A stretch of DNA of 9,088 bases from DATCSE01 sp036568605 (GTDB taxonomy: Bacteria > Pseudomonadota > Gammaproteobacteria > Burkholderiales > Burkholderiaceae_C), in NCBI GenBank assembly GCA_036568605.1, contig DATCSE010000588.1, positions 1 to 9,088 of the forward strand, read 5' to 3'. The notes below the pieces were generated by a model. The model was not told the DNA's origin, made no database searches, and was given only the letters and a program-made list of their open reading frames with translations. The translations under genes were made by a program, and so were the position numbers. The first letter of the stretch is position 1. Each line of letters starts with the position of its first letter. Below, piece after piece: positions 1-6,055 of the stretch.

Positions 1-141
1 GGCCTCACCGCCGCCGGCGAGCCGTTGGCCGATGCGCCGGTCAACACGGCCGACAACGCCACGCGACATGACCAGATCAATGACCGCAACTACGGCAACC
101 TGTGGTTCTATTCGAACCCGATCTTCCTGAGCGTGAAGTAG
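1..141 (+). CDS. C-terminal end of an unidentified protein (possibly an outer-membrane receptor)
   Basis: The first 46 codons of the window stay open in frame 1 and end at a TAG at 139-141; the start lies outside the window. Nearly every codon ends in G or C, as in the confirmed genes here, so I take this as real coding sequence. The tail is rich in Asn and aromatic residues and ends NLWFYSNPIFLSVK. Alternating aromatic and hydrophobic residues at the extreme C-terminus recall the last beta strand of outer-membrane barrels such as TonB-dependent receptors. However, the protein ends in Lys rather than the usual Phe, so this identity is only a guess. The next gene converges on it after 30 bp. 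Confidence 0.6.
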   Translation, partial: GLTAAGEPLADAPVNTADNATRHDQINDRNYGNLWFYSNPIFLSVK

Positions 142-171
142 GACCGCTGGAGAAGTCGGCCGCGCCGTCGT

Positions 172-1404
172 TCACGCCCGGCCGCGGACCATGTCGAGCA
201 GACGACCCACGATGCGCTCGCCATCGGCCCGCAGGCCGTTGTGGGCGTACTCGTTGGTGACCCAGGCCCGCAGTCCACGAACGCCGCGCGCCGTCTCCTC
301 GGCAAAGGATCGCTCCACATAGACGTCGTCGACGTACACGGTCGCGGCCACGGGGACCTCGTTGCGGGCGAGGCGGTCAGCGTCGTACAGGCGCGGCCAT
401 GGATGCTGCGCCAGAAGGTCCGCCGCCTCGCGATGCGCGCGCAGGCCCGAATAGTCGTCCCACATCCAAGGGAAGACGTGCTCGGCGCCGAGGAGGTCGC
501 CGGTGATCGCATCCTCGGGTGCGAGGCGATGCGCCGACCAGCGGGTGGCACCGCCGTCGGCGTACGAGGACTCATGGAGCGTCGCGTAGATCGGATTGCG
601 CTCCCAGGGCGACGCTGCCTGGGCGTCGTTGAGGAACGCCGCCGAGCCAACAGGCAGCTCGAGCAGGTGGTGGAGACGCTCGAACCCGGCGCTGTCGCCC
701 AGCCACATCCCGACCTGCCGGAATCGACGCGACGTGAGGCGGTCACCGTTGGGCAGGCGGACGTCCTCCTCGTCGAGCCGGCGCAGGATCGCGCGCAGAC
801 GATCGAGGTCGCCCGGATAGCGGGCGTGGTAACGGTGATTCGCTTCGCGCACCCGTATCCACGTCGCCGCGTAGACCTCGTCGACGGGCCGATTCGTGAT
901 CGGCGCGAGGCCACCGGTGATCAGCACTTCCCGCAGGCCTTCAGGCGCCATCGACAAATAGGTGAGCGACGTGAATCCGCCGAAGCTCTGACCGAGCAGG
1001 CTCCAGCGATCGACGCCGAGTTCAACGCGGATCAGCTCGAGGTCGCGCACGATCGAGTCGGCGCGGAAGTGCGTGAGGTACTCGGCCTGGTCGGCGGGCG
1101 TTGCCCCTGGGAGGACCGGTCCGACAGGCGTGGAGCGCCCGGTGCCGCGCTGGTCCAGCAGCAGGACCCGGAAGTCGGCCAGGGCACGCGCCATCCATCC
1201 CGAAGGCGGGCTCGTCGGGCGTGCGGCCTCGAAGCCCGGGCCGCCCTGCAGGAACACGAGATACGGGCGATCGAGCCCGTCAGGGGCAGCCAATTCGCGC
1301 GTGAACACACTGATCGTGCCGCGCGACGGCTCTGCGTGAACCAAGGGAACCGCGTGCTCGCGTTCGGACAGGACTGCCCCGGGGATGCGGTAGGTCGTGC
1401 TCAT
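172..1404 (-). CDS. Alpha/beta hydrolase, prolyl aminopeptidase (peptidase S33) family
   Basis: This 410-residue protein is probably a cytoplasmic serine peptidase that removes N-terminal proline from peptides, or a related amidase or esterase. It has the S33 hallmarks in order: the oxyanion-hole motif GGPG at about 54-57, DQRGTGRS at 84-91, the nucleophile elbow GQSFGG with Ser140, a helical cap, a candidate acid in VYVDD (Asp359/360), and His388 in NEYAHNGLR. There is no signal peptide or membrane segment. At about 410 residues it is longer than the ~310-residue classical iminopeptidases and resembles the longer actinobacterial-style branch. I chose the ATG at 1404, which gives MSTTYRIPG. 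An in-frame GTG at 1419 adds five residues. The only purine-rich site (AGGAG, complement of 1423-1427) is 3 nt from the GTG and 18 nt from the ATG, so the start is uncertain. It follows the GntR gene by 21 bp and is probably co-transcribed with it. The family is clear; the true substrate is not. Confidence 0.9.
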   Translation of the reverse strand: MSTTYRIPGAVLSEREHAVPLVHAEPSRGTISVFTRELAAPDGLDRPYLVFLQGGPGFEAARPTSPPSGWMARALADFRVLLLDQRGTGRSTPVGPVLPGATPADQAEYLTHFRADSIVRDLELIRVELGVDRWSLLGQSFGGFTSLTYLSMAPEGLREVLITGGLAPITNRPVDEVYAATWIRVREANHRYHARYPGDLDRLRAILRRLDEEDVRLPNGDRLTSRRFRQVGMWLGDSAGFERLHHLLELPVGSAAFLNDAQAASPWERNPIYATLHESSYADGGATRWSAHRLAPEDAITGDLLGAEHVFPWMWDDYSGLRAHREAADLLAQHPWPRLYDADRLARNEVPVAATVYVDDVYVERSFAEETARGVRGLRAWVTNEYAHNGLRADGERIVGRLLDMVRGRA

Positions 1405-1425
1405 GGCGTCACGATACACCGGCTC

Positions 1426-2118
1426 CTAGCCGCCAACCCAACGCTCCTCGGAAGCCTTCAAATGCGAGCGCATCGCCGTTTGAGCCGCCAACGGGTCGCG
1501 CGATTCGAGCGCCCGCAGGATCGCCTCGTGCTCTTTCAGCGCCAGCGTCCAGGTGCGCGCGTTCTCGGTGCGCGAACTGAGCTTGGCCGAGATCGGGCTG
1601 TGCCGGCTCTCGAACATCTCGCCGATCAGCCGCACCATCACGAGGTTGCCGCTCATCTCGGCGATCGCGAGATGAAACTGGCGGTCGTACTCGAGCGGCG
1701 AGCGATGGTTCGCGATTTCGCGGCGCATCGCGTCGACGATCTCGCGCAGTGTCGCGAGCCCGGCCTTGGTGGCATGTGCACACGCCAGCACCACCGCCGA
1801 GCCCTCCAGGGCCGAGCGCGCCTGCATCAGCTCCATCGGGCTGTCGCCGAGCGCGGCGGTGGTCTTGGCCACCCGCTCGGGCCGGCTGCTGACGTAGACG
1901 CCCGAGCCGCTGCGGATCTCGACGGTGCCCTCGATGTCCAGCGCGATCATCGCCTCGCGCAGCGAGGGCCGCGAGACACCGAGCTGCTGCGCGAGATCGC
2001 GTTCGGGCGGCAACCGCGTGCCCACGTCGAAGCCGCCTTGGCGGATCAGCTCGCGGATCTGGTCGGCAATGTGCTGATACAGGCGCCGGGGCTCGACCGG
2101 CTTGAGCTGAACCGTCAT
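1426..2118 (-). CDS. GntR-family transcriptional regulator, FadR subfamily (FCD domain)
   Basis: This 230-residue DNA-binding regulator has the normal FadR-type length. An N-terminal winged helix-turn-helix spans about 11-77, with the signature LPPERDLAQQLGVSRPSLRE at 36-55 and the wing segment GSGVYV. An all-helical FCD effector domain follows, from about 95 to 225. Asp145 and His149 (in YDRQFHLAIAE), His197 (KEHEAI) and His219 (RSHL) match the usual metal ligands of FCD domains. In this family the metal commonly helps bind a carboxylated effector, so a sugar acid or other organic acid is a plausible ligand by inference. The ATG at 2118 has a GGAG (complement of 2128-2131) 9 nt upstream. The gene is divergent from the sugar ABC operon, and TGGTC/GACCA sites of FadR-family type fill the space between. 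It most likely represses that operon and itself. Confidence 0.95.
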   Translation of the reverse strand: MTVQLKPVEPRRLYQHIADQIRELIRQGGFDVGTRLPPERDLAQQLGVSRPSLREAMIALDIEGTVEIRSGSGVYVSSRPERVAKTTAALGDSPMELMQARSALEGSAVVLACAHATKAGLATLREIVDAMRREIANHRSPLEYDRQFHLAIAEMSGNLVMVRLIGEMFESRHSPISAKLSSRTENARTWTLALKEHEAILRALESRDPLAAQTAMRSHLKASEERWVGG

Positions 2119-2140
2119 GGGAGAAAACTCCGCGCGGAAT

Positions 2141-2151
2141 TGGCCTGACCA
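2141..2151. promoter_or_regulatory. Operator-like site next to the gntR promoter
   Basis: TGGCCTGACCA is an 11-bp near-palindrome; only one arm pair (2144/2148) breaks the symmetry TGGTC-N-GACCA. It lies 23 bp upstream of the gntR start codon and overlaps the expected transcription start and the edge of the -10-like element. This position would let the GntR protein block its own gene. The motif resembles the TGGTnnnACCA type bound by several FadR-subfamily regulators; binding by this protein is inferred. Confidence 0.55.
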
Positions 2152-2156
2152 TCATA
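2151..2156 (-). promoter_or_regulatory. Candidate -10 element for the gntR-hydrolase transcript
   Basis: Read on the minus strand, the element is TATGAT, five of six matches to the sigma-70 -10 consensus. It sits 32 bp upstream of the gntR start and is the only AT-rich hexamer of this quality nearby. No good -35 is seen 16-18 bp upstream (GCCTTC-like sequence there), so the promoter may be weak or activator-dependent. Transcription would start near 2144, inside the operator-like site. Confidence 0.4.
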
Positions 2157-2228
2157 AGCGCCGCGATCGCTGGGAAGGCACGCGCTTCACCGCGCGAGCT
2201 GCGGGATTGTCCTAGCACGGCCATCCCT

Positions 2229-2243
2229 TTTGGTAAGGCCAAA
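2229..2243. promoter_or_regulatory. Operator-like inverted repeat TTTGG-N5-CCAAA
   Basis: TTTGGTAAGGCCAAA has two perfect 5-bp arms around a 5-bp centre. Its core, TGGTAAGGCCA, keeps the TGG...CCA frame seen in the other elements of this intergenic region, with the TGGT half-site intact and the other half degenerate. It may be an auxiliary site for the GntR regulator. On its own it is weaker evidence than the cluster at 2253-2287. Confidence 0.4.
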
Positions 2244-2252
2244 TACCCACGA

Positions 2253-2287
2253 TTGGTCGGGTGGCATGACCAACATGGTCTGACCAA
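2253..2287. promoter_or_regulatory. Cluster of TGGTC/GACCA half-sites, probable main GntR operator
   Basis: Four half-sites alternate in orientation: TTGGTC at 2253-2258, GACCAA at 2268-2273, TGGTC at 2276-2280 and GACCA at 2282-2286. The last two form a perfect palindrome, TGGTCTGACCA (2276-2286), with arms of five and a single central T. This is the symmetric form of the motif known for FadR-subfamily GntR regulators (TGGTnnnACCA core). The element TGGCATGACCA (2262-2272) is a degenerate copy whose centre is 14 bp from the perfect one. The cluster lies 65-99 bp upstream of the ABC ATPase start, where a repressor would cover or sit close to its promoter. Confidence 0.65.
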
Positions 2288-2304
2288 GGGGCCGGCCCGG
2301 CCCC
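2288..2304. repeat. 17-nt perfect GC palindrome upstream of the ABC operon
   Basis: GGGGCCGGCCCGGCCCC is perfectly self-complementary around its central C, giving 8-bp arms. As RNA it could fold into a 7-bp stem with a 3-nt loop. It begins one base after the perfect operator palindrome and ends 47 nt before the ATPase start codon. There is no T-run after it, so it is not a standard terminator. It could be a 5'-leader hairpin, a protein site, or chance in GC-rich DNA. Confidence 0.45.
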
Positions 2305-2341
2305 CTGCCCGCTCGACCGTCTGACGTGATCCGCCCATTCC

Positions 2342-2347
2342 GGAGAG
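2342..2347 (+). promoter_or_regulatory. Ribosome binding site for the ABC ATPase GTG start
   Basis: GGAGAG ends 4 nt before the GTG at 2352. It supports this GTG as the start, since no in-frame ATG with a comparable site lies before the conserved first ABC domain. Confidence 0.6.
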
Positions 2348-2351
2348 TCGC

Positions 2352-3932
2352 GTGTCCGCTGCGTCCACCGCCATCTCGAACGTCGTGCCGATCACCTCGC
2401 CAGGGGTCGGCGAGCCGTTGCTGCGGCTCGACGGCATCGGCAAGCGCTTCGCCGGCGTGACGGCGCTTTCGGGTGTGAGCTTCGAACTGCGCCGCGGCGA
2501 AGTGCACGCACTGGTCGGCGAGAACGGCGCCGGCAAGTCGACGCTGATGAAAGTGATGAGCGGGCAGCTGCAGCCCGACGAAGGCCGGATCGTCCGCCGG
2601 GGCGTCGAAACGCGTTTCGCGTCGACACGGGAAGCCGAGGCGGCCGGCATTGCGATGATCCACCAGGAGCTGAACCTGGTGCCGCACCTGTCGGTGGCCG
2701 AGAACATCTTCCTGGCCCGCGAGCCGCGGCGCGGCCTGTTCGTCGATCGCACCGCCTTGCACGCGGGTGCGCGCCGCTGCCTCGAACGACTGGGCGTCGC
2801 GATCGACACCCGCGCGATCGTCCGCGGCCTGGCGGTCGCGCAGCGCCAGATGGTCGAGATCGCAAAGGCACTGTCGATCGACGCCGAGGTGCTGATCATG
2901 GACGAGCCCACCTCGTCGCTCACCGAGGCCGAGACGGGCCACCTGTTTCGTGTGATCGACGAGCTGCGGCGCGCCGGCGTCGCGATCGTCTACATCTCGC
3001 ACCGGCTCGACGAGATGGCGCGCATCGTCGACCGCGTCACGGTGCTGCGCGACGGGCGCCACGTCAGCACCGAACCATTCGCGGCGACCAGCATCGAGCG
3101 CATCGTCGAGCGGATGGTCGGCCGCTCGCTCGACGAGAAGTTCCCGCCGCGCACATCACGGCCGAGTTCCGACGTGGTGCTTGCGGTCGACAAGCTCTCG
3201 CGCCGGGGCGCGTTCGACGACGTGAGCTTCGAGTTGCGCCGCGGCGAGATCCTCGGCTTCGCCGGCCTGATCGGCGCCGGCCGCACGGAGGTCGCGCGGG
3301 CCGTCTTCGGCGCCGATGCTCTCGATGCGGGCACGGTCCGGCTGGGTGGCCACGGCCAGGCAGCACTGCGCATCCGCGATCCGCGCGATGCGATCCGCCA
3401 CGGCATCGCGTACCTGTCCGAGGACCGCAAGGCGCACGGCCTCGCGCTCGACATGACGGTCGCCCAGAACATCAGCATGGCGCATCCGCGTGCCGTCGCG
3501 GGCCGCCTCGGTTTCATCCGCTTCGGCGACGAGGACGCGGTCGCGCGCCGCTACATCGAGTCGCTCGCGATCCGCACGCCGTCGGCGCGCCAGGTCGTGC
3601 GGCTGCTGTCCGGCGGCAACCAGCAGAAGATCGTGATCGCGAAATGGCTGTTCCGCGAATCGCGCGTGCTGTTCTTCGACGAACCGACGCGCGGCATCGA
3701 CGTCGGCGCCAAGTTCGCGATCTACCAGCTGCTGGACGCACTGGCCGCGCAGGGCATAGGCGTCGTGCTGATCAGCTCGGAGCTGCCCGAGATCCTCGGC
3801 ATGACCGACCGCGTCGCCGTGTTCCACGCCGGGCGCATCGCCGCGATGCTCGACACGCGCTCGACCACACAGGAAGAGATCATGCATTTCGCCTCCGGCC
3901 GCCGCGACGCGGCGCAAGAGTTCGCATCATGA
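2352..3932 (+). CDS. Sugar ABC transporter ATP-binding protein, double-domain CUT2 type (RbsA/XylG/MglA family)
   Basis: This 526-residue ATPase powers sugar import at the inner membrane and contains two fused ABC domains, as is normal for the CUT2 (ribose/xylose/galactose) family. Domain 1 (about 23-260) has Walker A GENGAGKST at 57-65, the Q-loop in IHQELNLV, a degenerate signature at LAVAQRQ, Walker B VLIMDEPT at 180-187 and the switch His217. Domain 2 (about 275-515) has the degenerate Walker A GLIGAGRTE with Arg in place of Lys, the signature LSGGNQQK at 419-426, Walker B VLFFDEPT at 439-446, and ISSELPE where the switch His would be. These domain-2 departures are typical of RbsA-like proteins and are not damage. 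Translation starts at GTG, and the stop overlaps the permease start as ATGA. The substrate cannot be read from the ATPase. Confidence 0.97.
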   Translation: MSAASTAISNVVPITSPGVGEPLLRLDGIGKRFAGVTALSGVSFELRRGEVHALVGENGAGKSTLMKVMSGQLQPDEGRIVRRGVETRFASTREAEAAGIAMIHQELNLVPHLSVAENIFLAREPRRGLFVDRTALHAGARRCLERLGVAIDTRAIVRGLAVAQRQMVEIAKALSIDAEVLIMDEPTSSLTEAETGHLFRVIDELRRAGVAIVYISHRLDEMARIVDRVTVLRDGRHVSTEPFAATSIERIVERMVGRSLDEKFPPRTSRPSSDVVLAVDKLSRRGAFDDVSFELRRGEILGFAGLIGAGRTEVARAVFGADALDAGTVRLGGHGQAALRIRDPRDAIRHGIAYLSEDRKAHGLALDMTVAQNISMAHPRAVAGRLGFIRFGDEDAVARRYIESLAIRTPSARQVVRLLSGGNQQKIVIAKWLFRESRVLFFDEPTRGIDVGAKFAIYQLLDALAAQGIGVVLISSELPEILGMTDRVAVFHAGRIAAMLDTRSTTQEEIMHFASGRRDAAQEFAS

Positions 3933-5002
3933 GCACGCCGGCCTCCGACGTCTCGAACGAGCGCGCCGCCGCGACCGTGGCGCGCCGCCCAGCAACCCCC
4001 GATCATGCGGTCGATCCCATGACCGACCGCCGGAAGGACCTGTTCCAGAAGTTCGCCGCCCTCGGGAGCCTGCTGGGGCTGACGCTCGTCTTCTCGTTCG
4101 TCAGCGACGCGTTCTTCTCGCTGGGCAACGGCATGACCGTCGCGCTGCAAGTCACGTCGATCGCGTACCTCGGCATAGGCGCGACCTGCGTGATCATCAC
4201 CGGCGGCATCGACCTGTCGGTCGGCGCGATCCTCGCGTTGTCGGGCGTCGTCGCGGCGATGGCGGTGAAGGCCGGCGCGCCGGTGCCGCTGGGCATGGCG
4301 GCCGGGCTCGCGGTCGGCGTGGCGTGCGGACTCGTCAACGGCCTGTGCGTGACGGTGCTGCGGCTGCCGCCGTTCATCGCGACGCTGGGGATGATGCTGG
4401 TCGCGCGCGGCGTCGCCTTGCAGATCACCGATGCGAAGGCGATCGGCGGCCTCGGCGAGAGCTTCGCCGAACTCGGCAACGGCTCGCTGTGGCGCATCGT
4501 GAAGGTCGGCGCGGACGGATTCCCCGACGTCGTGTTCCCCGGCATCCCGTATCCGGTGCTGCTGATGGTCGTGCTCGCGATCGCGGTCGCGGTGCTGCTG
4601 AACCGCACGACGCTCGGGCGGCATCTGTACGCGGTCGGCTCCAACGGGGAGGCGGCGCGCCTGTCCGGCGTCGACGTGCGCGGCGTCACGTTGTTCGCCT
4701 ATGTGCTGTCGGGCTTGCTCGCCGCGCTCGCCGGCTGCGTGCTGATGTCGCGGCTGGTGACGGCGCAACCGAGCGAGGGCCTGATGTACGAACTCGACGC
4801 GATCGCCGCCGCCGTGATCGGCGGCACCTCGCTGTCGGGCGGCGTCGGCACGATCTCGGGCACCGTGATCGGCGCGTTCGTGATCGGCATCCTTCGCAAC
4901 GGCCTGAACATGGGCGGGGTCTCCGCCTTTGTCCAGCAGATCATCATCGGCCTGGTGATCCTGCTCACCGTGTGGATCGACCAGATGCGGCATCGACGAT
5001 GA
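3929..5002 (+). CDS. Sugar ABC transporter permease, RbsC family (BPD_transp_2)
   Basis: This 357-residue inner-membrane permease would form the translocation channel, probably as a homodimer, with the upstream ATPase. After a polar N-terminus of about 40 residues there are multiple hydrophobic segments, starting at about 42-65 and ending at about 335-350. RbsC-family landmarks are present: TGGIDLSVG at 91-99, the cytoplasmic coupling region GRHLYAVGSNGEAARLSGVD at 230-249, and IGGTSLSGGVGTISGTVIGA at 297-316. The ATG at 3929 overlaps the ATPase stop by 4 nt, which implies translational coupling. A second in-frame ATG at 4019 (MTDRRKDLFQKF) would remove the unusual 30-residue polar extension and still leave the whole permease fold, so it is an alternative start. 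Confidence 0.96.
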   Translation: MSTPASDVSNERAAATVARRPATPDHAVDPMTDRRKDLFQKFAALGSLLGLTLVFSFVSDAFFSLGNGMTVALQVTSIAYLGIGATCVIITGGIDLSVGAILALSGVVAAMAVKAGAPVPLGMAAGLAVGVACGLVNGLCVTVLRLPPFIATLGMMLVARGVALQITDAKAIGGLGESFAELGNGSLWRIVKVGADGFPDVVFPGIPYPVLLMVVLAIAVAVLLNRTTLGRHLYAVGSNGEAARLSGVDVRGVTLFAYVLSGLLAALAGCVLMSRLVTAQPSEGLMYELDAIAAAVIGGTSLSGGVGTISGTVIGAFVIGILRNGLNMGGVSAFVQQIIIGLVILLTVWIDQMRHRR

Positions 5003-5008
5003 ACCCGC

Positions 5009-5027
5009 GCCGGCCGGGATGGCCGGC
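5009..5027 (+). repeat. Intercistronic hairpin between permease and binding-protein genes
   Basis: GCCGGCC and GGCCGGC form a perfect 7-bp GC stem around the 5-nt loop GGGAT. The hairpin lies 7 nt after the permease stop and 34 nt before the ribosome binding site of the next gene. No T-run follows, so termination is unlikely. Hairpins between transporter genes often act as RNA-processing or stability elements that raise binding-protein levels relative to the membrane parts; that role is inferred here. Confidence 0.5.
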
Positions 5028-5060
5028 AACTCCGCCACAAGAGACGACCCTTGCATACCG

Positions 5061-5067
5061 AGAGGAG
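5061..5067 (+). promoter_or_regulatory. Strong ribosome binding site of the binding-protein gene
   Basis: AGAGGAG lies 6 nt before the ATG at 5074, which is near-ideal spacing and the strongest site in the operon. It fixes the start in a frame that stays open far upstream, and it fits a protein needed in excess over its transporter. Confidence 0.75.
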
Positions 5068-5073
5068 ACTCAC

Positions 5074-6021
5074 ATGAAGACGACGTATACGAGCATGCTG
5101 CTCGCCGGCGCGCTGGCCCTGGCCTCGTTCGCGGCGCCGGCCGCCGACAAGGAGATCGCGGTGATCGTGAAGACCGCGAACTCCGACTTCTGGCAGAACG
5201 TGAAGAAGGGCGCCGAGAACGCGGCGTCGGGCTTGAAGGGCTACACCGCGACCTTCCAGGGCGCCGCGTCGGATACCGACCTCGCCGGCCAGGTCGCGCT
5301 GGTCGAGAACGCGGTCAACCGCAAGGTCGCCGGCATCGTGCTCGCGCCGTCCGACCCCGATGCGCTGATCCCCGCGATGAAGAAGGCCTGGGAGGCCAAG
5401 ATCCCGGTGATCCTGATCGACTCGGCCGCGGCCGAGTCGGGCAAGCCGTATTACCAATCGTTCCTCGCCACCGACAACCAGAAGGCCGGCGAGCTGTGCG
5501 CCAAGGCGCTGATCGACAAGGTCGGCACGACGGGCAAGATCGCGATCATGTCGTACACCGCTGGCTCGGGCTCCGAGATCGGCCGTGTCGGCGGGTTCCG
5601 CAAGTACATCGAGAGCCATTCGAAGCTGCAGATCGTCGGCCCGTTCTATTCGAACTCGCAGATGGGCACCGCGCTGAACCAGACGACGGATGTGCTCGCC
5701 GCGAATAGCGACCTGAAGGGCATTTTCGGCGCCAACGAACCGACCGCCATCGGCATGGGTCGCGCGCTGGTCCAAGCGGGCAAGGCGGGCAAGGTCGCGG
5801 CGATCGGCTTCGACGGCAACGGCGACCTGCAGGGTTTCGTCAAGGACGGCACCATCGAGGCGATTGCAGTGCAGAGCGCCTACCAGATGGGCAATCTCGG
5901 CGTGAAGACCGCGGTCGACGTGTCGCAGGGCAAGACCGTGCCGAAGTTTCTCGACACGGGCGTCGTGATGGTGACGAAGAAGAACATCGACAGCGCCGAG
6001 GCGAAGAACGTCTTGTACTGA
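5074..6021 (+). CDS. Periplasmic sugar-binding protein of the ABC transporter (RbsB-like, Peripla_BP_4)
   Basis: This 315-residue substrate-binding protein would capture the solute in the periplasm and deliver it to the permease. The N-terminus MKTTYTSMLLAGALALASFA is a classic Sec signal peptide, with cleavage expected after APA or APAA at 21-24. No lipobox Cys is present, so it should be soluble. The mature part starts with DKEIAVIVKTANSDFWQNVKKG, the usual first strand and helix of ribose-type binding proteins. KVAGIVLAPSDPDAL (84-98), IPVILIDSAAA (110-120) and AAIGFDGNGD (242-251) are standard landmarks of this fold. Usual ligand contacts in this family include an aromatic residue near Asp38-Phe39-Trp40, the Asp in the VILID strand, and Asp247 near the hinge; all are present. 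The ligand is unknown. The neighbouring dehydrogenase suggests a hexose, deoxysugar, polyol or sugar acid. Confidence 0.95.
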   Translation: MKTTYTSMLLAGALALASFAAPAADKEIAVIVKTANSDFWQNVKKGAENAASGLKGYTATFQGAASDTDLAGQVALVENAVNRKVAGIVLAPSDPDALIPAMKKAWEAKIPVILIDSAAAESGKPYYQSFLATDNQKAGELCAKALIDKVGTTGKIAIMSYTAGSGSEIGRVGGFRKYIESHSKLQIVGPFYSNSQMGTALNQTTDVLAANSDLKGIFGANEPTAIGMGRALVQAGKAGKVAAIGFDGNGDLQGFVKDGTIEAIAVQSAYQMGNLGVKTAVDVSQGKTVPKFLDTGVVMVTKKNIDSAEAKNVLY

Positions 6022-6055
6022 ACGTCGCCGTCCAACCCCAGGTGAAACGAACGCG

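Larger units (their letters stand above)
2119..2351. promoter_or_regulatory. Divergent promoter and operator region between gntR and the ABC operon
   Basis: This 233-bp gap separates the start codons of the divergent GntR regulator and ABC ATPase genes, so it must carry both promoters. It holds repeated TGGYNNNRCCA-like elements centred near 2146, 2236, 2267 and 2281, and a GC palindrome at 2288-2304. A -10-like element for gntR is visible. I could not assign a convincing sigma-70 promoter to the plus-strand operon: TTGTCC at 2207-2212 is a possible -35 but has no good -10 partner. No small ORF or RNA gene is evident. Confidence 0.75.

Noticed and set aside
157..184. Possible terminator between the first gene and the hydrolase (two CGGCCG copies)
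   Set aside because: CGGCCG is itself palindromic, the stem would be only 6 bp with a 16-nt loop, and no T-run follows on either strand.
241..2148. Long plus-strand open frame (635 codons) opposite the hydrolase and gntR genes
   Set aside because: It is antisense to two genes with clear family motifs. Its translation is Arg/Ala/Gln-rich with no recognisable domain, as expected for a shadow frame in GC-rich DNA.
2207..2246. Sigma-70 promoter for the ABC operon (TTGTCC with TGGTAA or AAATAC)
   Set aside because: The -10 candidates match poorly, and the better AT-rich hexamer (AAATAC) is about 28 bp from the -35, so no assignment is justified.
3230..3315. Second ABC domain of the ATPase as a degraded domain (Arg in Walker A)
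   Set aside because: The GLIGAGRTE-type motif and the missing switch His are normal for RbsA/XylG-like second domains, and the signature and Walker B are intact.
3722..5056. Long minus-strand open frame opposite the permease
   Set aside because: The protein is a low-complexity mix of His, Arg, Asp and Gln without motifs, and the opposite strand has a clear RbsC permease.
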